Below are positions 18,061 through 26,133 of a stretch of 34,622 nt of DNA, piece by piece (within the stretch, counting starts at the first letter, position 1; the number at the start of each line of letters is the position of its first letter). Under the pieces are notes generated by a model, which was given only the letters and a program-made list of their open reading frames with translations, ran no database searches and was not told the origin of the DNA. The translations under genes were made by a program, and so were the position numbers. Source of the DNA: Curvibacter sp. (GTDB lineage Bacteria > Pseudomonadota > Gammaproteobacteria > Burkholderiales > Burkholderiaceae_C); the NCBI GenBank assembly GCA_020248905.1, contig JADCGR010000027.1, positions 1 through 34,622 of the forward strand, read 5' to 3'.

Positions 18061-19587
18061 TCATAGAAGAGCCTCCAGCAAGACGGGCTCGCCCTGCAGT
18101 TCGGCCCAGTAACGCATGAGCAACTGACCCAGCACCCCACGGCGGTAGTCGGCGCTGGCGCGCATGTCGGAGATGGGTGAGAACTCCTGCGCCAGCACGG
18201 GGGCCGCCGCTTCAAGGCTGGCGAGCGCCCACGGCTGGCCGGTGAGCGCGGCCTCGGTCTTCATGGCCCGCACGGGCGTTGCGGCCACACCGCCAGCCCC
18301 GATGCGCGCGGCCGTGATGCGCCCGGCCTGCACATGCAGGTTCAGGGCCAGGCAGACGGCGGAAATATCGTCATCCTGGCGCTTGGAAATCTTGTAGACG
18401 CGCAGATGTTCGGCCGCCGTGGGCAGCGGCACGTCAATGGAGGCCAGCACCTCATCCGCACCTAGCCGGTTCTTGCGGTAGCCCGTGTAGAAATCGTCCA
18501 GCGGCACGCGCCGTTCGCCGCGCACGCTGGCCAGCACCAGGGTGGCGCCCAGGGCCAGCAACAGGGGCATGCTGTCGCCGATGGGCGAGCCGTTGGCCAC
18601 ATTGCCGCCCAGCGTACCGCTGTTGCGCACAGGCAGGCCGGCAAAGCGCTCGGCAAAGCGTCGCAGTTGCGGGCGATCCGCCACCAGGGCGGCATACGCC
18701 TCGTGCAGGGTCACGGCCGCACCGATGCGCAAGGTGTCTGCGCTGCGGTTGAGCTGACGCAGCTCGGCCACGCGGGTGACGTCGAGTACCTGCGCATACT
18801 GTTTGTGCTGCTTGGTGATCCACAGCCCCACATCGGTACAGCCCGCCACCAGCTGGGCCTGCGGCCGCTCGGCGCGCAGCCGCAGCAGATCGGACAGGCG
18901 CGTGGGCGCGCTGTAGGCCGCCGCAGGCGCAGGCGCGATCTGGCGCAGCTGGGCCAGCACGGCCGCTTCGTCCACGGTCACGCGGGGCAACTCGGCCATC
19001 CGCCGCGCAGCATCGAAAATAGGGCGATAGCCGGTGCAACGGCAGAGGTTGCCGGAGAGGTCCGTCTGTGCTTTCTCACGGCTCACGGTCTCACCAGCGA
19101 GCACCCGGTTCTGGTACATGCCGAAGAGGCTCATGACGAAGCCGGGCGTGCAGAAGCCGCACTGGCTGCCGTGGCAGTCCACCATGGCCTGCTGACAGGG
19201 ATGCAAAGCTGTGCCCCCACGCCCCGGCGCTGGCGCAGGTCGCTGCCCCCCGAGGGGGCCTTCGTCACCTTGGGGCGGCCCGGCGGTGACGAAGCCGTCT
19301 CGAGCCCCGAGGTCCTGCGCGGTCCACACGGCCAGGCCGTGCACCGAATGCGCCAGACGGATACAGCTGTTGATGGCCTTGTAGCTCAGGCCCTGGCCCA
19401 CAGGCTCAGCTACGACGACGGTGCACGCGCCGCAATCGCCCTCGCCGCAACCCTCCTTGGTGGCGTTGCAGCCCAGGTCTTCGCGCAGCACTTCGAGCAG
19501 GGTGCGGTCGGGCGGCACACCGGGTAGCGACACGATGTCGCCCCGGCGCACAAATTTGAGTACGTGTTGTTCCGCTTGCATTTCCAT
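18061..19587 (-). CDS. xdhA: Xanthine dehydrogenase small subunit (2Fe-2S and FAD domains)
   Basis: The small subunit carries electrons from the molybdenum site through two 2Fe-2S clusters to FAD and NAD+. The first cluster ligands are in CNATKEGCGEGDCGACTV plus a later INSC; the second are in CHGSQCGFCTPGFVMSL and GNLCRCTGYRP. The FAD domain follows, with GTLGGNVANGSPIGDSMP. The start is set at the ATG with GGAG six bases upstream, giving 508 residues; an upstream extension to 19728 is not credible. An unusual stretch of about 29 residues rich in glycine and proline sits between the DLGARDG and LHPCQQAMVDCH segments, where homologues are expected to be nearly continuous. It is encoded by a palindromic repeat (separate entry). 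Confidence 0.95.
   Translation of the reverse strand: MEMQAEQHVLKFVRRGDIVSLPGVPPDRTLLEVLREDLGCNATKEGCGEGDCGACTVVVAEPVGQGLSYKAINSCIRLAHSVHGLAVWTAQDLGARDGFVTAGPPQGDEGPLGGQRPAPAPGRGGTALHPCQQAMVDCHGSQCGFCTPGFVMSLFGMYQNRVLAGETVSREKAQTDLSGNLCRCTGYRPIFDAARRMAELPRVTVDEAAVLAQLRQIAPAPAAAYSAPTRLSDLLRLRAERPQAQLVAGCTDVGLWITKQHKQYAQVLDVTRVAELRQLNRSADTLRIGAAVTLHEAYAALVADRPQLRRFAERFAGLPVRNSGTLGGNVANGSPIGDSMPLLLALGATLVLASVRGERRVPLDDFYTGYRKNRLGADEVLASIDVPLPTAAEHLRVYKISKRQDDDISAVCLALNLHVQAGRITAARIGAGGVAATPVRAMKTEAALTGQPWALASLEAAAPVLAQEFSPISDMRASADYRRGVLGQLLMRYWAELQGEPVLLEALL
19207..19294 (-). repeat. GC-rich palindromic repeat inserted in frame within xdhA
   Basis: Two inverted repeats lie here: CTTCGTCACC/GGTGACGAAG (19260-19269 with 19285-19294) and GCCCCC-CGA-GGGGGC (19245-19259). 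The whole element, about 87 bases and a multiple of three, encodes residues such as GPPQGDEGPLGGQRPAPAPG in XdhA. Sequence of this type (a G-run/C-run hairpin followed by CTTGGGGCGGCCCGGC) is familiar as an intergenic repeat in Comamonadaceae; here it is inside a coding region without breaking the frame. Confidence 0.7.
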
Positions 19588-19637
19588 ACCGGACTCCGAA
19601 GCGAAGGTCATGCCAGACTGACTCGACACGCTACTTT

Positions 19638-19660
19638 TTGTATGCAATAGTTGTATGCAA
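19638..19660. promoter_or_regulatory. Tandem operator-like boxes between xdhA and the ABC importer
   Basis: The 10-base sequence TTGTATGCAA occurs twice, separated by TAG (19638-19647 and 19651-19660), in the 156-base divergent intergenic region. Each copy is itself nearly palindromic (TTG-TATG-CAA), the form of a GntR- or LacI-type half-site pair. The position would let one regulator control both the xanthine dehydrogenase operon and the importer. The regulator is not identified in the window. Confidence 0.6.
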
Positions 19661-19743
19661 ATTCTGGCACATTTATCGCTTGCACAGCCGAAAGCTGATA
19701 ACGTTACTTGTCTTTTCGCCGTTTGCAAATTTCTCCGCCGCCC

Positions 19744-21309
19744 ATGAGCTCACCTGCCGCCGACGCCCTGCCGCGCCTGAAGCTGGCGGGCATCACCAAG
19801 CGCTACCCGGGCGTGGTGGCCAACCAGGGCATCTCCCTTTCGGTGCTGCCGGGCCAAATTCATGCGCTGCTGGGCGAAAACGGTGCGGGCAAGTCCACGC
19901 TGATGAAGATCGTCTACGGCGCCGTCAAGCCGGACGAGGGCGAGATCGTCTACAACGGCCAGCCGGTGCAGGTCCGCAACCCGCAGCAGGCGCGCGCTTT
20001 GGGCATCAGCATGGTGTTTCAGCATTTCAGCCTGTTCGACACATTGAGCGTGGCCGAGAACGTCTGGATCGGCCTGGACAAGAGCCTGACGCTGGCCGAA
20101 GTCACGCAGCGCATTCGCGACAAGGCACAGCAGTATGGCCTGGACATCGACCCGCTGCGCCCGGTGCACAGCCTGAGTGTGGGCGAGATGCAGCGTGTGG
20201 AGATCATCCGCGCCCTGCTGGGGGAGCCGCAGCTGCTGATCCTGGACGAGCCCACCTCGGTGCTCACGCCACAGGCCGTGGAGAAACTTTTCGAGGTGCT
20301 GCGCCAGCTCTCCGCGCAGGGTTGCAGCATCCTATACATCAGCCACAAGCTGCACGAGATCCGCGCGCTGTGCACAGCCTGCACTGTGTTGCGCGGCGGT
20401 CAGGTCACAGGCGTGTGCGACCCGCGTGAGGAGACCAACGCCTCGCTCAGCCGCCTGATGATCGGCGCCGAGCCGCCCGCCCTGCAGCACAAGCCGGCGC
20501 AGGCTGGCGCGGTGCAGCTCGATGTGCAGGGCCTGAGCCTCACGCGCCAGGACCCCTTTGGCGTGGACCTGCTTGATGTGAGCCTGCAGGTGCGCGCTGG
20601 CGAGGTGGTCGGTATTGCCGGGGTGTCCGGCAACGGCCAGCGCGAGCTGCTGTATGCGCTGTCGGGCGAAGACCTACGCAGCCCCACGGGCAGCATCCAC
20701 CTGCGCGAGCACGATGCCGCCAGGCTGAACCCGGCGCAGCGCCGCACCCTGGGCCTGCACTTCGTACCCGAGGAACGTCTGGGCCGCGGGGCCGTGCCGC
20801 CCATGGGGCTGGACCATAACCTGCTGCTCACGCGCAGCGAGGCCGTGGGCCCGCTGGGCTGGATCCGTACCGCAGCCCTGGCGGCGCAGGCGCGAAGCAT
20901 CATCGAGCGCCTGCGCGTGAAGGCGGCGGGCGCTCATGCCGCCGCGCGCAGCCTCTCGGGTGGCAATCTGCAGAAGTTCATCGTGGGGCGCGAAATCGAC
21001 GCTGGCCCCAAGCTGCTCATCGTCTCGCAGCCGACCTGGGGGGTGGACGTGGGCGCCGCGGCGCAGATCCGCGCCGAGATCCTGGCGCTGCGCGATGCAG
21101 GCTGTGCCGTGCTGGTCGTCAGCGAGGAGCTGGACGAGCTGTTTGAACTCAGCGACCGCCTGCACGTGATGGCCAAGGGGCAGCTTTCGCCTTCGCTGCC
21201 CGTGGCCGAGGCCACGATCGAGCGTATCGGCGCCTGGATGAGCGGGCTATGGCATGGCGAGGTGCAGCAGCATCTGCACGACATGGAGGCGGGCCATGCT
21301 GCGGCTTGA
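19744..21309 (+). CDS. ABC transporter ATP-binding protein, nucleoside/purine importer
   Basis: This protein has two fused ABC ATPase domains, like the ATPases that work with BMP-type binding proteins. Domain one has Walker A LLGENGAGKSTLMKIVYG, signature SVGEMQRVEIIRALLG and Walker B LLILDEPTSVLTP. In domain two the Walker A is degenerate (GIAGVSGNGQRELLYALSG, no lysine-serine pair) while the signature LSGGNLQKFIVGREI is kept, as is normal for this family. The ATG at 19744 gives 521 residues and begins just before the first conserved strand. The 3' end overlaps the first permease gene by 14 bases. Substrate is inferred from xdhAB and deaminase neighbours. Confidence 0.95.
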   Translation: MSSPAADALPRLKLAGITKRYPGVVANQGISLSVLPGQIHALLGENGAGKSTLMKIVYGAVKPDEGEIVYNGQPVQVRNPQQARALGISMVFQHFSLFDTLSVAENVWIGLDKSLTLAEVTQRIRDKAQQYGLDIDPLRPVHSLSVGEMQRVEIIRALLGEPQLLILDEPTSVLTPQAVEKLFEVLRQLSAQGCSILYISHKLHEIRALCTACTVLRGGQVTGVCDPREETNASLSRLMIGAEPPALQHKPAQAGAVQLDVQGLSLTRQDPFGVDLLDVSLQVRAGEVVGIAGVSGNGQRELLYALSGEDLRSPTGSIHLREHDAARLNPAQRRTLGLHFVPEERLGRGAVPPMGLDHNLLLTRSEAVGPLGWIRTAALAAQARSIIERLRVKAAGAHAAARSLSGGNLQKFIVGREIDAGPKLLIVSQPTWGVDVGAAAQIRAEILALRDAGCAVLVVSEELDELFELSDRLHVMAKGQLSPSLPVAEATIERIGAWMSGLWHGEVQQHLHDMEAGHAAA

Positions 21310-22360
21310 AGCGCGGCCCCAGCCCTCACCGGTGTGGAGCCTGGCTTCGCCCCTGCTCGCGCTGGCGCTCACAGTCTTGCTTGGCGTGATCCTCTTCGCG
21401 GCCCTGGGCAAGGACCCGGTGCGCGCGCTTCAGATGTTCTTCTGGGAGCCCATCAAATCGGGCTACGCGCTTGGCGAGCTGATGGTGAAGGCCACCCCCC
21501 TGCTTCTGATCGCGCTGGGGCTGGCGGTGTGCTTCCGCTCCAACGTCTGGAACATCGGCGCCGAGGGGCAGTTCGTTTTCGGCGCGATCTGCGCTGGTGG
21601 CGTGGCACTGCTGGCCGACAAAGGGACCGGGCCATGGATCGTGGTCGCCGTGCTGCTGGCTGGCGTGCTCGGCGGCATGGTCTGGGGCGGCATCACCGCT
21701 GTGCTGCGCGACCGCTTCCACGCCAATGAAATCCTCGTGAGCCTGATGCTGGTCTACGTGGCCATTCAGCTGCTCAACTTCCTGGTGCACGGCCCCTGGA
21801 AGGACCCGGCGGGCTACAACTTCCCGCAAACCAAGACTTTTGAGGCTGCAACGCAGATCCCGCGCCTCATGAACGGATCGCGCATGAACATCGGCCTGGT
21901 GCTGGCCCTGATCGGGGCGGCGGCGCTCTGGGTCTTCCTGTTCCGGCTGCGCGCGGGCTTTGCGCTGCAGGTCGGCGGGCTGGCGCCGGCGGCGGCGCGC
22001 TACGCGGGCTTTTCCTCGCGCAAGGCGCTGTGGACGGCGCTGCTGGTCTCGGGCGGTGCGGCCGGCCTGGCTGGCGCGCTGGAAGTGGCCGGCCCGATCG
22101 GGCAACTCACGCCCTATGTGCCGGCGGGCTACGGATTCGCGGCCATCATCGTGGCCTTTGTAGGGCGCCTGCACCCGGTGGGCATGGTGTTTTCGGCCAT
22201 CCTGATGAGCATGTTCTATATCGGCGGCGAGCTCGCCCAGTCGCGCCTGGGTCTGCCCAAGTCCATCACAGGGGTCTTCCAGGGCCTGCTGCTCTTCACG
22301 CTGCTGACCTGTGACACGCTGATTAACTACCGACTGAGACTTGGCCTACGCCGTCCATGA
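21296..22360 (+). CDS. ABC transporter permease, nucleoside/purine importer, subunit 1
   Basis: This is a branched-chain-type ABC permease with about eight to ten hydrophobic helices. Characteristic stretches are FRSNVWNIGAEGQFVFGAIC and, near the C-terminus, ALEVAGPIGQLTPYVPAGYG followed by FAAIIVAFVGRLHPVGM. The ATG at 21296 has GGAGG seven bases upstream, giving 354 residues and translational overlap with the ATPase gene. The stop codon coincides with the edge of a 123-base palindromic element that separates it from the second permease gene. Confidence 0.94.
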   Translation: MLRLEARPQPSPVWSLASPLLALALTVLLGVILFAALGKDPVRALQMFFWEPIKSGYALGELMVKATPLLLIALGLAVCFRSNVWNIGAEGQFVFGAICAGGVALLADKGTGPWIVVAVLLAGVLGGMVWGGITAVLRDRFHANEILVSLMLVYVAIQLLNFLVHGPWKDPAGYNFPQTKTFEAATQIPRLMNGSRMNIGLVLALIGAAALWVFLFRLRAGFALQVGGLAPAAARYAGFSSRKALWTALLVSGGAAGLAGALEVAGPIGQLTPYVPAGYGFAAIIVAFVGRLHPVGMVFSAILMSMFYIGGELAQSRLGLPKSITGVFQGLLLFTLLTCDTLINYRLRLGLRRP

Positions 22361-22482
22361 CTGCACATGATGAAAACGATGAATTTCCGGTCAGGGCAAG
22401 GCGCAAACCACAGCGATACCACGTGGTATCGCGCGGATTTGCAACGTCGCCATGGGTGGGAAGGCGCGTTTTCATGTGCAGT
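22360..22482. repeat. Long imperfect palindromic element between the two permease genes
   Basis: The outer arms are ACTGCACATG (22360-22369) with CATGTGCAGT (22473-22482), extended inward by AAAACG/CGTTTT after a three-base bulge on the left. The centre is a perfect 20-base palindrome at 22413-22432 (GCGATACCAC joined to GTGGTATCGC), flanked by GCAAA/TTTGC. The bases between are not complementary. Size and symmetry resemble a small non-autonomous element or a REP pair; no clear target duplication is visible. In the mRNA it would form a large stem-loop inside the importer operon. Confidence 0.72.
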
Positions 22483-22518
22483 TGATGGGCGGAGTAGGCC
22501 AACAAGGAGGGCCCGCTG

Positions 22519-23439
22519 ATGGAGTCCTACGCGCTGCTGCTTGCCGCCACGCTCAACGCCGGCACCGTGCTGGCACTGGCCGCGCTGGGCCTGCTGATCA
22601 ACGAAAAGGCTGGCATCGTCAACCTGGGCGCCGAAGGCATGATGCTATGCGCGGCGATTGCCGGCTTTGCCGTCGTGGTGCACACGGGTAACGACTGGCT
22701 GGGTTTCGCGGCTGGCATGGGCGCGGGTGCCCTGCTCGCGGCCGTCTTCGGCTGGCTGGTGATCTGGCTGGGCACCAACGCCTACGCCACGGGCCTGGCG
22801 CTCAGTCTCTTCGGTGCAGGCTTTTCCGCTTTCGCGGGCATCGCCTATGTGCAGGCCAAGCTGCCCGAGCGCACGCAATGGGTCGTGCCGTTGCTGGGAG
22901 ACATTCCCCTGCTCGGCCCGGCGCTGTTTCGGCAGCATCCGCTGGTGTATCTCACGGTCGCGCTGACGGTCGGGCTCATCGTCTGGCTCGGGCGCAGCCG
23001 CAGCGGGCTGATACTGCGTGCCGTGGGCGAATCGCCCGAGTCCGCGCATGCCCTGGGCTATCCGGTGCGGCGTATCCGCTTCGCAGCCGTGCTGGCTGGT
23101 GGTGCGCTGTGCGGTTTGGCCGGTGCCTACCTGTCGGTGATCTACACCCCGCTGTGGGTGGAGGGCATGGTCGCCGGCAAGGGCTGGATCGCGCTGGCCC
23201 TTACCACCTTTGCCACCTGGCGGCCCGCGCGCGTGCTGCTGGGCGCCTACCTGTTCGGTGGCGTCACGATGCTGCAGTTCCACCTGCAAAGCAGCGGGGT
23301 GGCGCTGGCCAGCCAGTTCCTGAACATGTTGCCTTACCTGGCAACGATCGTGGTGCTGGCACTGATCTCGCGTAACCCGGCGTGGATACGCTTGAACATG
23401 CCCGCATCCCTGGGCAGGACTTTCACCCCCGGCGCCTGA
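22519..23439 (+). CDS. ABC transporter permease, nucleoside/purine importer, subunit 2
   Basis: The second membrane subunit has 306 residues and about eight hydrophobic helices. It begins SYALLLAATLNAGTVLALAA and contains LLINEKAGIVNLGAEGMMLC, the family stretch corresponding to the NIGAEGQ region of subunit 1. The cytoplasmic coupling region AVGESPESAHALGYPVRRIR is clear. AAGGAGGG lies about seven bases before the ATG, so translation starts independently in spite of the long spacer. It precedes the BMP lipoprotein gene by 42 bases. Confidence 0.95.
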   Translation: MESYALLLAATLNAGTVLALAALGLLINEKAGIVNLGAEGMMLCAAIAGFAVVVHTGNDWLGFAAGMGAGALLAAVFGWLVIWLGTNAYATGLALSLFGAGFSAFAGIAYVQAKLPERTQWVVPLLGDIPLLGPALFRQHPLVYLTVALTVGLIVWLGRSRSGLILRAVGESPESAHALGYPVRRIRFAAVLAGGALCGLAGAYLSVIYTPLWVEGMVAGKGWIALALTTFATWRPARVLLGAYLFGGVTMLQFHLQSSGVALASQFLNMLPYLATIVVLALISRNPAWIRLNMPASLGRTFTPGA

Positions 23440-23481
23440 CGCTCATAATCGCAACGTTTTTTCAACCCACCGAGGAAAGCC

Positions 23482-24621
23482 ATGACCGACCTGACCAAGC
23501 GCCGCCTGTTCCAGGCAGCTGCCATTTCCACCATCGCCGCCGCCGCCCTGATCGGCTGCGGCAAGAAGGACGAGCCCGCCACAACGCCCGCACCTGCCGC
23601 CCCGCCCAAGGCCGCGCCCCTGAAGATCGCCTTTGCCTACGTCGGCCCCGTCGGCGACGGCGGCTGGACCTTCGCGCACGACAACGGTCGCAAGGCCATC
23701 GAGAAGGAGTTTGGCGATAAGGTCGTCACCAGCTTCGTCGAGAAGGTGCCGGAAAGTGCCGACGCCGAGCGCGTGATCCGTGACATGGCCAGCCAGGGCA
23801 ACACCCTGATCTTCGGCACCACCTTCGGCTACATGGAGCCCATGCTCAAGGTCGCCACCGACTTCAAGAACGTGAAGTTCGAGCACGCCACCGGCTACAA
23901 GACCGCCGAGAACCTGCGCACCTACGACAGCCGCACCTACGAAGGCGCCTACATGGCCGGCGTGATCGCAGGCAAGATGACCAAGAGCAACACCTTGGGC
24001 GTGGTGGGCTCGATCCCGATCCCCGAGGTGATCCGCAACATCAACAGCTTCACCATGGGTGCCCAGTCGGTCAACCCCAAGATCAAGACCAAGGTGGTTT
24101 GGGTGGGCGAGTGGTTCAACCCGCCGAAGGAAACCGAGGCCGCCACCGCCCTGATCAACGGCGGCGCCGACGTGCTGATGCAGAACACCGACTCGTCCGC
24201 CGTGCTGCAGACAGCCGAGAAGATGGGCAAGCGCGCCTTCGGCTGGGACAGCGACATGACGGCCTACGGCCCCAAGGCGCACCTGGGTTCGGCCATCATC
24301 AATTGGGGTCCGTACTACATCAAGTCCACGCGCGAGGCGCTGGAAGGCAAGTGGAGCACAGGCCAGGCCTGGTGGGGCGTGAAGGAAGGCGCAATCGACA
24401 TGGTGTCGGTGGCCGCTGACGTTCCCGAAGAGACGAAGAAGCGCGTGGACGAAATCCGCGCGGGCCTCAAAGCCGGCACCTTCGCCATCTGGAAGGGCCC
24501 CATCGTCGGCCAGGACGGCAAGGAAGTGCTGAAGAAGGACGAAGTCGCCGACGACAAGTTCCTCGGCGGCGTGAACTTCTACGTCAAGGGCGTGGAAGGC
24601 AAGATCCCCGGGGGCAAGTAA
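23482..24621 (+). CDS. BMP-family ABC transporter substrate-binding lipoprotein
   Basis: The 379-residue protein is of the BmpA/Med family, whose members bind nucleosides or purines. The N-terminus [20 protein letters not shown] is followed by GCGKKDE, giving a lipobox (LIGC) and a twin-arginine-like RR motif. A proline/alanine linker precedes the mature domain, which shows [20 protein letters not shown], then [17 protein letters not shown] and [26 protein letters not shown] lies just upstream of the ATG. Codon bias is very strong (almost all C/G third positions), suggesting high expression. A strong terminator follows, so it is the last gene of the importer operon. Confidence 0.95.
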   Translation: MTDLTKRRLFQAAAISTIAAAALIGCGKKDEPATTPAPAAPPKAAPLKIAFAYVGPVGDGGWTFAHDNGRKAIEKEFGDKVVTSFVEKVPESADAERVIRDMASQGNTLIFGTTFGYMEPMLKVATDFKNVKFEHATGYKTAENLRTYDSRTYEGAYMAGVIAGKMTKSNTLGVVGSIPIPEVIRNINSFTMGAQSVNPKIKTKVVWVGEWFNPPKETEAATALINGGADVLMQNTDSSAVLQTAEKMGKRAFGWDSDMTAYGPKAHLGSAIINWGPYYIKSTREALEGKWSTGQAWWGVKEGAIDMVSVAADVPEETKKRVDEIRAGLKAGTFAIWKGPIVGQDGKEVLKKDEVADDKFLGGVNFYVKGVEGKIPGGK

Positions 24622-24640
24622 GGCCGCCCGGCGAGTGCGA

Positions 24641-24668
24641 GGGGCTGCTTCGGCAGCCCCTTTTTTTT
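24641..24668 (+). terminator. Rho-independent terminator of the importer operon
   Basis: GGGGCTGC and GCAGCCCC form a perfect 8-bp stem around a TTCG tetraloop, followed by eight T residues. It begins 20 bases after the BMP protein stop and separates the operon from the deaminase gene. Confidence 0.93.
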
Positions 24669-24688
24669 CAGACGTATTAGGACGCACC

Positions 24689-25729
24689 ATGCCATCGTTC
24701 CCCGACGTCCCGGCAGCGCGCCTGCCCGGTCTGCTGCGCAGCATGCCCAAGGCCGAGCTGCACATGCACATTGAGGGCTCGCTGGAGCCCGAGCTGATCT
24801 TTGCGCTGGCGCATCGCAATGGCCTCACCCTGCCCTACCCCAGCGTGGAGTCGCTGCGCGCGGCCTATGCCTTCACCGACCTTCAGAGTTTCCTGGACAT
24901 CTACTACGCTGGCGCCGGTGTGCTACAGACCGAGCAGGATTTTTATGACATGGGCATGGCTTATCTGCGACGCGCCGCCGCCGACCATGTGCTGCGCACG
25001 GAAATGTTCTTTGATCCGCAGACCCACACCGCGCGCGGCGTGACCATGGACACGGTCATCCGCGGCCTGCACCGCGCCTGCGTCGATGGCGCAGCGCTCG
25101 GCGTGAGCGCGGAGATCATCCTGTGCTTTCTGCGCCATCTCAGCGAACGGGAAGCCTTCGAGACGCTGGAGCAGGCGCTGCCATTTCGAGATCTGTTCAT
25201 TGGCGTGGGGCTCGACTCCAGCGAACTGGGCCATCCGCCCGAAAAGTTTGCCCGTGTGTTCGCGCGCTGCCGCGAACTGGGCCTGCACCTCGTGGCCCAT
25301 GCGGGCGAGGAAGGGCCCCCGGCCTATGTGTGGAGCGCGCTTGATGTGCTCAAGGTCGAGCGCATCGACCACGGCGTACAAAGCGTGCACGACGCCGCGC
25401 TCATGCGCCGCCTGGCGCAGGACCGCATCCCGCTCACCGTCTGCCCGCTGAGCAACCTCAGGCTCTGCGTTTTCCCCAGCCTGCAGGCCCACAACCTGGG
25501 CGCGCTGCTGGACGCCGGGCTGGTCGCCACCGTCAACTCCGACGACCCGGCTTACTTCGGCGGCTACGTCAACGACAACTACACGCAGACCTTCGCGGCC
25601 ACCGGGCTCAACGCCCGCCAGGCCTACACGCTGGCGCGCAACAGTTTCGAGGCGAGTTTTGCGCAGGCGTCGCAGAAGCGGCACTGGATTGCTCAGCTCG
25701 ACGCAGCCTTCGCGCAGGCGGCGTTGTAA
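24689..25729 (+). CDS. Adenine deaminase of the adenosine deaminase family
   Basis: The enzyme deaminates adenine to hypoxanthine (or adenosine to inosine). The 346-residue sequence has the zinc ligands in LPKAELHxH-like form ([20 protein letters not shown]), the catalytic-region [27 protein letters not shown], and [17 protein letters not shown]. The [10 protein letters not shown] and [12 protein letters not shown] stretches are closer to the adenine-specific subgroup (as in Pseudomonas aeruginosa PA0148) than to classical adenosine deaminase, so adenine is the preferred reading. AGGA lies seven bases before the ATG. Hypoxanthine from this reaction would feed xanthine dehydrogenase. It follows the importer terminator and may have its own promoter. 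Confidence 0.9.
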   Translation: MPSFPDVPAARLPGLLRSMPKAELHMHIEGSLEPELIFALAHRNGLTLPYPSVESLRAAYAFTDLQSFLDIYYAGAGVLQTEQDFYDMGMAYLRRAAADHVLRTEMFFDPQTHTARGVTMDTVIRGLHRACVDGAALGVSAEIILCFLRHLSEREAFETLEQALPFRDLFIGVGLDSSELGHPPEKFARVFARCRELGLHLVAHAGEEGPPAYVWSALDVLKVERIDHGVQSVHDAALMRRLAQDRIPLTVCPLSNLRLCVFPSLQAHNLGALLDAGLVATVNSDDPAYFGGYVNDNYTQTFAATGLNARQAYTLARNSFEASFAQASQKRHWIAQLDAAFAQAAL

Positions 25730-25851
25730 GCCACAACCAATTGCCCACCCCGAACATCAGCGCACAAGCGGAGCAACCCATCACTTGGAATCGCACAGAT
25801 CAGCCCAAAAGAAGATGAGGCCGATTTATTTGCACAAGATAGTTAGGTGTG

Positions 25852-25870
25852 ATACATTTTTATAATGTAT
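25852..25870 (+). promoter_or_regulatory. Palindrome over a -10 box, upstream of the small ORF
   Basis: ATACATT and AATGTAT (7-bp arms, 5-base spacer) overlap a perfect -10 hexamer TATAAT at 25861-25866. The DNA here is AT-rich against a GC-rich background. No good -35 hexamer at 16-18 bases is visible; an activator or extended contact may be needed. A repressor binding the palindrome would block the promoter. The start codon of the small ORF follows 28 bases after the hexamer. Confidence 0.55.
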
Positions 25871-25893
25871 AGCGTCAACGCTAAGGATTCTCC

Positions 25894-26121
25894 ATGAGAG
25901 ACAAGCGCAGTCGTTTTATTGAGCTGGGTGAAGCGCGGGTCACAAAGGCGACCCAGATGCTCAGGCTCATTGGCAATTTGGCGAACTCAAACAACTACGA
26001 GTATTCGGCAGAAGACGCTCAAAAGATCTTCACGGCTTTGGACGCCGAAATGAAGCTATTGAAAGCCAAGTTCCAGACCGCCTTGAGCAAGCGGCCGAAG
26101 GACGAATTCAAGCTCGGTTAA
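25894..26121 (+). CDS. Small conserved-type hypothetical protein, first gene of the methylase locus
   Basis: The 75-residue product is charged and helical, with MRDKRSRFIELGEARVTKAT at its start and a C-terminal lysine-rich KFQTALSKRPKDEFKLG. No catalytic motif is visible, and the function is unknown. It resembles small proteins I have seen annotated beside GHKL ATPase and C5-methylase genes; that link is from memory. It is intact and has an AT-rich promoter region with a palindrome. GGGAGAG after its stop serves the next reading frame 12 bases on, so the two were one operon. Confidence 0.7.
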   Translation: MRDKRSRFIELGEARVTKATQMLRLIGNLANSNNYEYSAEDAQKIFTALDAEMKLLKAKFQTALSKRPKDEFKLG

Positions 26122-26133
26122 GGGAGAGATGAA

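Noticed and set aside
23443-24828. 461-codon minus-strand ORF opposite the BMP lipoprotein gene
   Set aside because: It runs across the importer terminator and the start of the deaminase; it arises from the extreme codon bias of the lipoprotein gene.
25830-25866. TTGCAC plus TATAAT as a standard promoter for the small ORF
   Set aside because: The spacing is 25 bases, too long for a normal sigma-70 promoter, so only the -10 box and palindrome are reported.
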